Shown here: positions 58,787 to 64,000 of the stretch, piece by piece
Layout of the letters: every line of letters begins with the position of its first letter
Numbering within the stretch: position 1 is the stretch's first letter
The notes under the pieces: generated by a model
The model's database searches: none
What the model was told of the DNA's origin: nothing
What the model saw: the letters and a program-made list of their open reading frames with translations, nothing else
Translations under genes and position numbers: made by a program
Origin: Przewalskia tangutica
Lineage: Eukaryota; Streptophyta; Magnoliopsida; Solanales; Solanaceae
Length of the DNA stretch: 64,000 nucleotides
Assembly: GCA_029844215.1 (NCBI GenBank)
Contig: CM056728.1
Coordinates: forward strand, 58,443,789-58,507,788
Direction: 5' to 3'

Positions 58787-59990
58787 ATGCCTCCGCGCAA
58801 GGCAACCCGGGCCCAGAAGGGCAAGGCAGCAGAGAGTCGCTAGTGAGATCTGAGAGAGTACGAGCGCGAGCCCGACGATGCACGAGGTTGTGCTTGACGG
58901 CGGGTTTGTGGACGCCCGGCCCAGCGAGAGTTAGAGCGCGGCAATGGCTGCCGAGACCGCGATACTGAGCCTCGGTCCCACGATGCAGGGCGAGAGGAGA
59001 TGGGTTACAAGGAGATGGCGATTCTTGGCGGTCGTGGCAGATATGAGGATAAATTTGAATCACGTGATTCAGTTCGAGCACGATGGTTCACCCCGAGCGA
59101 GATAGTTTGAGGCTACGGGACTTTACGAGTGTAGCCCGCCAGAGTTTTATGGGTCGAGGCACGAGGATGATCGCGGGAGTTCATCCGGCGATTCTGACCG
59201 GATCACGGGTGATCAAGGCTTGACAGTCTGTGACCTTTGGTTCGCATCGGTGCGTGATACCGTGATCGATTGGTTTGATTCATGGGAGCTTTCGGGAGAG
59301 CATGCACCTCTAGCAGTATGGGATGAGTTTTCGGGGGCTTTCCTCACGCACTTCTTGCCTCCGCGGATGAGGAGAACGCGGTAAACATTTTTGATGCTTA
59401 GACGAGCGGGCTACGGTTCGGGAGTACAATGTGAGTTCGACTCATTGGCGTGCGTCCAGCGTTGGTAGCTAGTATGGAGGATCGAGTGCACCGATATGTT
59501 CTGAGGCTCGATGATTACATGTCGAGGCATGTTCGGAGTAGCTCACCGGCATGGACATTGCCCGCATGCAGCTCATGCACTAGGATGTGAGGTGCGGAGG
59601 TCGACGGAATGACACGGATCGCCAGAAGAGGCGGGGACATCGAGGTCTTTTGGCGACTTTCGAGGCGGACCGCCTCGGCCAGAACTAGTTTTGTACCCCG
59701 CATGCGAGTGGTCCTCCGTCTTGAGGCGGTCGAGGCTCGAGGTTGAGTTTCGAGGAAGTAAGTGTTGGCGGACGCGGTCACCCCTACCCGGTGTGGTCGA
59801 TGTGGTAGACCGCATTTGAAGTGTCGTGGTGCCAGGGGATCATGTTATTTATGCGGCCAAAAGTGCCATTTTGCTAGTAAATTTCCGACCAATGGTAGAA
59901 CGGATGATAAGACTCAGCCTACCGGATCAGTGGCTGGATCATCGCGCCTACGATTATGCGCCTGCGCAGTGTGCCTATGATTAGAGTGGA
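58787..59990 (+). pseudogene. gag: E3 gag (frame broken as read)
   Basis: ATG at 58787 (MPPRKA). Capsid motif VWDEFSGAFLTHFLPPR is legible at about 59310-59365, followed by MEDRVHRYV-like coding (about 59475-59500) and the MDIA..QLMH stretch (about 59550-59580). A single zinc-knuckle unit is in frame at 59790-59880: CGRCGRPHLKC then CYLCGQKCHF, where the glycine before His is replaced by Cys and the last Cys is missing as read. The gag ends near 59985 and is followed directly by the spacer. Structural particle protein; no protease in cis. Confidence 0.78.
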
Positions 59991-60001
59991 GCGGTAGCTT
60001 C

Positions 60002-60506
60002 AGGTATATCCTTAACCCTCTAGAGTTTTGGTATGCTTGTTATGATGGTCTCATTATTATGTGCTATGTACGAATAGCGTTGTGTTAATTGTGAGTTTGA
60101 AAACATGTTTAGTTGGGAGGTTACGTATGGGGGCATGGTAAGTGTGAACCTTAGACTATGTCACGACTGAGACCTTAGGGGTAAGGTCGTCTTGAGATTA
60201 AAGATTTATTTTATGTTTGACCCTTATCAGAGTAGTGGTATACGTGGGATTTATTTGTGTGATAAGTCCGTGGGTAGTGTGAGATGGAAGTGGTAGCTTT
60301 CATGATGTGAATTAGTAAGATTGTTCCGGATCGGGGAACAAGAGTTCGGCGCGGTTGGGGGTCGGGTTTAGGACCATTTGCGGGTCAAACCGTAACCCGG
60401 TTTGGGGTGGGGTCAGTTCTGGGTGGTCCCGCCAGGTGGTAGGGTCACGGGGATGCTAGGCCCAAGTTTGTATGATCATCGTATGAGTTCGTGGACGCGT
60501 TCGACC
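60002..60506 (+). other. Conserved ~500-bp spacer (E3 copy)
   Basis: AGGTATATCCTTAACCCTCTAGAG to GTTCGACC. Contains TGTTCCGGATCGGGGAACA (about 60317) and AGGGTCACGGGGATGCTAGG. No recognisable domain. Confidence 0.8.
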
Positions 60507-60795
60507 AGAAGCGGTTCGTAAAGGCCGGGAATGGCCTTAAGGAAGTTTGAGGTTAGTAAGATGACCAAGTTTGGAGGTAGTGACTCCAGAGATTTTCGGG
60601 AACGGAAGTAATGACTGAAGTATGATACGTACTGGGAGAGTTCGAGTGTTCGAGAAGGGTACAACGAGTAAGGGAGGAAGATAACGTGTGTTATCTCGTG
60701 GCCAAGCTGTGGCGTTGGCAACTTGTTGGAGGAACTTCATCGATATCCGTCTTGAGAAGGAACATTCGGGACGAATGTTTCTAAGGAGGGGAGAA
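60507..60795 (+). other. E3 3' internal region: hairpins and PPT
   Basis: AAGGCCGGGAATGGCCTT at 60521-60538, AACATTCGGGACGAATGTT at 60761-60779, PPT AAGGAGGGGAGAA at 60783-60795. Confidence 0.82.
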
Positions 60796-63700
60796 TGTTA
60801 TACCCCGTAGTTGCAGGGTATGTATGTGAGGACGTACGTACGAGAGTACGGCAGAAATTTTGAAAAGAAAGAAGGATGTGAGTTTTCGACGGAAAAGTTG
60901 CGGTTATTTGTGAAGAAAAAGGTTCGTTAATGGCAATGGCATTCCCAGTATTGGTATTTGGACTTCATAGATTATAATACAATTTAGAGATTTTATTTTT
61001 GGAAATGGTCACGTGGGGCCACGGGAGAAATTCTGATTTTGTAGCCCGCTTTGTTTTGAGATTTCGGTAATTTGGATATTTTGGAAGACGAAATATTGCA
61101 GGCGAATCGGGCGACACGTGTCACCCCATGTGGCACCCTTGGCGATTTTACCTTTGTGCACAACACGGTTAGAGTCGTTTTGGCGAAGCGTTTTGCGTAA
61201 CTTGCGAAGGAAAATTCGGCTATGTCGTTTTGTATTTTTGCGGATTTTTAGGCGGCGGAACATTTTTGGACCAACGGGAGGGTGACACTTGTCACCTCGT
61301 TGTGGTTTGAGAGGGCCACGGTAGGAGGTTTTAAGGCCCTTTTCATGGGTCTTTGTTTTGTGAGGATTTAAGGAGTAGGTTAGGGTGCACTTGTGCCAAT
61401 CTTGGCCATCCACTTGCCCCACATGGCTTGATCTTGTCAGTTGGTGTCCCTATAAATACCACTTGCTTGAAGGTTTTCTTCATCCTCATTTCATTCTAAG
61501 TCTTGAAATATCCCTCCCCTTTAGTGTTGTTCTCGTCCAGTCTACCCCACTTTTTGAGGAGCTTGGCGAGGCTTCCTCCCCTTTGTGAGGCTTGGCGTGG
61601 GGTACCCACTAGCCTAGTTGTTTTGGTATAATACCCCTCCCTTGTGGTATTGAAATACTACCCTAGTTTTGTTATAATGCCCAAAATACCTTAGCCTTGT
61701 ACCTTTTAGTATTCCAAAGATACCTCTTTACGTAGAGTCCGGAAATACTACATTTTGTCCTTTTAGTCTCAAACCAGAAACCACTAAGGAAATCTTCATA
61801 GTTGGTTGAAGTATTTGAGTAGAAGTTGGTTAGAACTTCTAAGGGTTGTTTGGAGTGGTTTGGAGCGCTGAGTGGAGCTAAACCTTGCTCGGGATCGACA
61901 TTATAACTTGGATAATTTTGGGCTTAGCGAGGTAATTATCTTGTCCTCTATTGTAATTGGAAATTACATGTTTGGTTGAATATATAGTTGAAGTATACTA
62001 TATATGGAACTACTTAGTATTCAATGTCTTTTGACTTAAGCTGAAGAATCGAATCTGTATTTACATAGGGTGTATGTGCGATGAGACTTGTGTTGTATTC
62101 TTGAATAGAATTGTACACGTCCGGTTAGGCGTGTAGACCCCACTGGTTGGCTTGGTAGCGGCCTCGATAGAGGAGGAGATTTCTGTTGTTGCGGGAGAGT
62201 CTTTGCCGAATTTTCTTTGGAAAGATATAAAATTGTGTTTTGGATTTAATAGACGTTTGTGACCTTGAGAGGTGAAAGAACTAAGATTAGCGTATTCTAC
62301 TCGAGGAGTGGAAAGGGCTAGCAAGGTTGTAGTACTTGGAGCGTTTTGCTATTAGTCGATACTCGTCGCGAGGTATGTGAACCTCTTCCTATCTTTTCTA
62401 GCATGATTGTTGTGAACTATGTAGTACGGTAGACGTACATGTGCTAAGTGATTTGGTTGGTTTAAAACATAGGGTGTTATAATAGCTTTATGGGAAGTTA
62501 GTTATAACGACCTTATGTAAGTGAAAATGGTTTACTGATGTTAGAAGTTAAGAGACTTGATCTTATAAGATAAGAGACTTAACTTATTTGTTTTAATGTG
62601 GATGTTTGTGTGAAACCTCATTCGTGAGTAATGAGTACTTGGTTTTAAAGGGATAATGTTTCTTGATTTGGGAATCGAATGTGTATCGACAGACCACTGC
62701 AGCGTTAATAAAAGGAAAATGTATTGAATAATGATGTGTTGTATTAAAACCAGTAGAAACCTCCATCTGCATAGAAGCTAAGATAAGACAAAATGATATT
62801 ACATTTTATAGATCATGGCTGCTGTAATAAGATCGTTATAACAAGAATAAACTACCCACATATATGACATAGGTTACTCAATTGTTCTAAAAAGGAATCA
62901 AATGATTAAGTTTGGGAACTATGAAACCATTTGAAAATAAGAAGCTTGAGTAATTGAAACTAGGCAAAACTGGAACTTAGGAAAAGAATGTTGTTACTTG
63001 GTTTTGAAAAGGAAGGTGGGTGGGTCATTCTAATACTACGGGTATCGGGTGACTTTTATAAAAGAAATGGATCTCTTTTAAAAGAACTTAACGTATGTAG
63101 TACTTTGGGGTTAAAAACCCGGACTTTGGCATAAAATGAAAGTACTTTGAGTTGTGTGAAACTTGCCTATGCTTGTTGTTGTGAAACTTGACTATGCTTG
63201 TTGTTGTGAAACTTGCCTATGCTTGTGATGATAGCCTTTGTTGTGCAAGTGTGGTATTTACGTATTCTGGCGTCTCGATAGAGGCGGTCGACTTATTGAG
63301 AACTTACTTGGGCGTCTTTGGCGGTGATGGAGAATTCCACGGGTATGTTTCCATTTTGATTCTTGTCTTGTTGTTGATGTCACATGGATGCCTACACCGA
63401 TCAGAGTCGGGGCATGCGGCCATGCAGTCGGGTTGATTACCCGATATAATGTTATTGTGGTTACATGGACATGTCTACACCGAGGTAGAATTCCGGGGGC
63501 ATGTGGCGTGCGGCGGGTTGATCACGGTATATTATTGTTGATGTCACATGGGCGTGTCTGCAGAGGTAGAATTAGGGGCATGTGGCCATGGGGCATTGGT
63601 ATTATTGTTGCATCATGGACATGTCTACACCGTCTGAATTAGGGGCATGCGGCCGTGATGCGAACATGATTGATGTTGTGGGCGTGAGACCCATAGTTAT

Positions 63701-64000
63701 ATTTGAGTGATGACTTGAGGCGTGAGTCACATTTGGATATATCGCTTTATGTTGTGAGCGTAGTTGGGTTATCATACATGTCTCTGCTTTATATAGACTA
63801 GTATGATTTCATTCTGATATTTTCTGATTTCACATACTTGGTACTGTTATCGACCTCCTTGAAGTGCGTTCATGCCGCAGTAGAGGTACATCGATCGTGG
63901 ATCCATCTTAGGATCACATTTCAGCGTATTAGGAAGCTCCGTTTCTTGGAGGCTTATCTTTTGGTATGTGTTCCACGAGTTGTAGGTTCTTGTACATTCG
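60796..64000 (+). repeat. E3 3' LTR, incomplete at window end
   Basis: TGTTATACCCCGTAGTTGC onwards, matching the 5' LTR to about position 58335 of that copy. No gene is seen. Confidence 0.88.

Larger units (their letters stand above)
55093..64000 (+). mobile_element. E3: non-autonomous gag-only element, 3' LTR runs off the window
   Basis: 5' LTR 55093-58583, primer site, gag, spacer, PPT, 3' LTR from 60796. The internal region is 2212 bp with no pol domains. It is inserted in M3 gag in opposite orientation. By alignment with the 5' LTR, roughly 250 bp of the 3' LTR lies beyond 64000, so the target duplication cannot be tested here. Confidence 0.88.

Overview
The window is plant nuclear heterochromatin made almost entirely of nested Ty3/gypsy LTR retrotransposons. 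I see no host gene, tRNA, rRNA, CRISPR array or bacterial feature. Plant origin rests on two lineages. One is a chromovirus of the Tekay/Del type, with LTRs TGTTATACC...GTCGTGACA, an initiator-Met tRNA primer site, an RT/RNase H/integrase of that type and a chromodomain-like tail. The other is an Athila-type element with a tRNA-Asp primer site. The species cannot be named from the sequence; a eudicot pericentromere is my inference.

Layout, with nicknames used in the entries. 1-1645 is the end of a + strand LTR (E0) inserted in an LTR fragment X (1646-2583). X is cut by minus-strand element M1 (2584-9885 visible). M1's 5' LTR is cut at 9885/9886 by minus-strand element H, the only copy with a full-length-type pol. 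H is scattered over 9886-46368: 3' LTR 9886-11910 + 23885-24418, integrase/chromodomain 24549-25743, protease-RT-RNase H-integrase start 34315-36588, gag 45456-46368. H is interrupted by (a) a solo LTR 11911-13960 + 22565-23879, itself split by + strand element E1 (13961-22559); (b) + strand element E2 (25744-34314); (c) an Athila element (36589-45455, minus) with a perfect 5-bp target duplication; and (d) M2 (3' LTR 46369-49704), which cuts H gag. M2 is cut by M3 (50000-55092), and M3 gag is cut by + strand element E3 (55093 to beyond the window end).

E1, E2 and E3 have LTRs of 3.1-3.5 kb around only 2.2-2.4 kb of internal sequence. That internal part holds gag, a conserved ~500-bp spacer of unknown origin and a polypurine tract, but no protease, RT or RNase H. 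They look like non-autonomous TR-GAG-type elements that would depend on an H-like partner. M1 and M3 carry the same spacer, an integrase remnant and a gag with two tandem zinc-knuckle units. This set (H as possible helper, M and E as dependents sharing LTR ends, primer site, PPT hairpin and spacer) is the most interesting system here.

A caution applies to every broken-frame call. Sister LTRs are nearly identical over long A/T-rich tracts but differ densely at CAG/CTG/CCGG/CCC words. That pattern suggests systematic read errors at methylated cytosines as much as real decay, so many frameshifts below may not be real.
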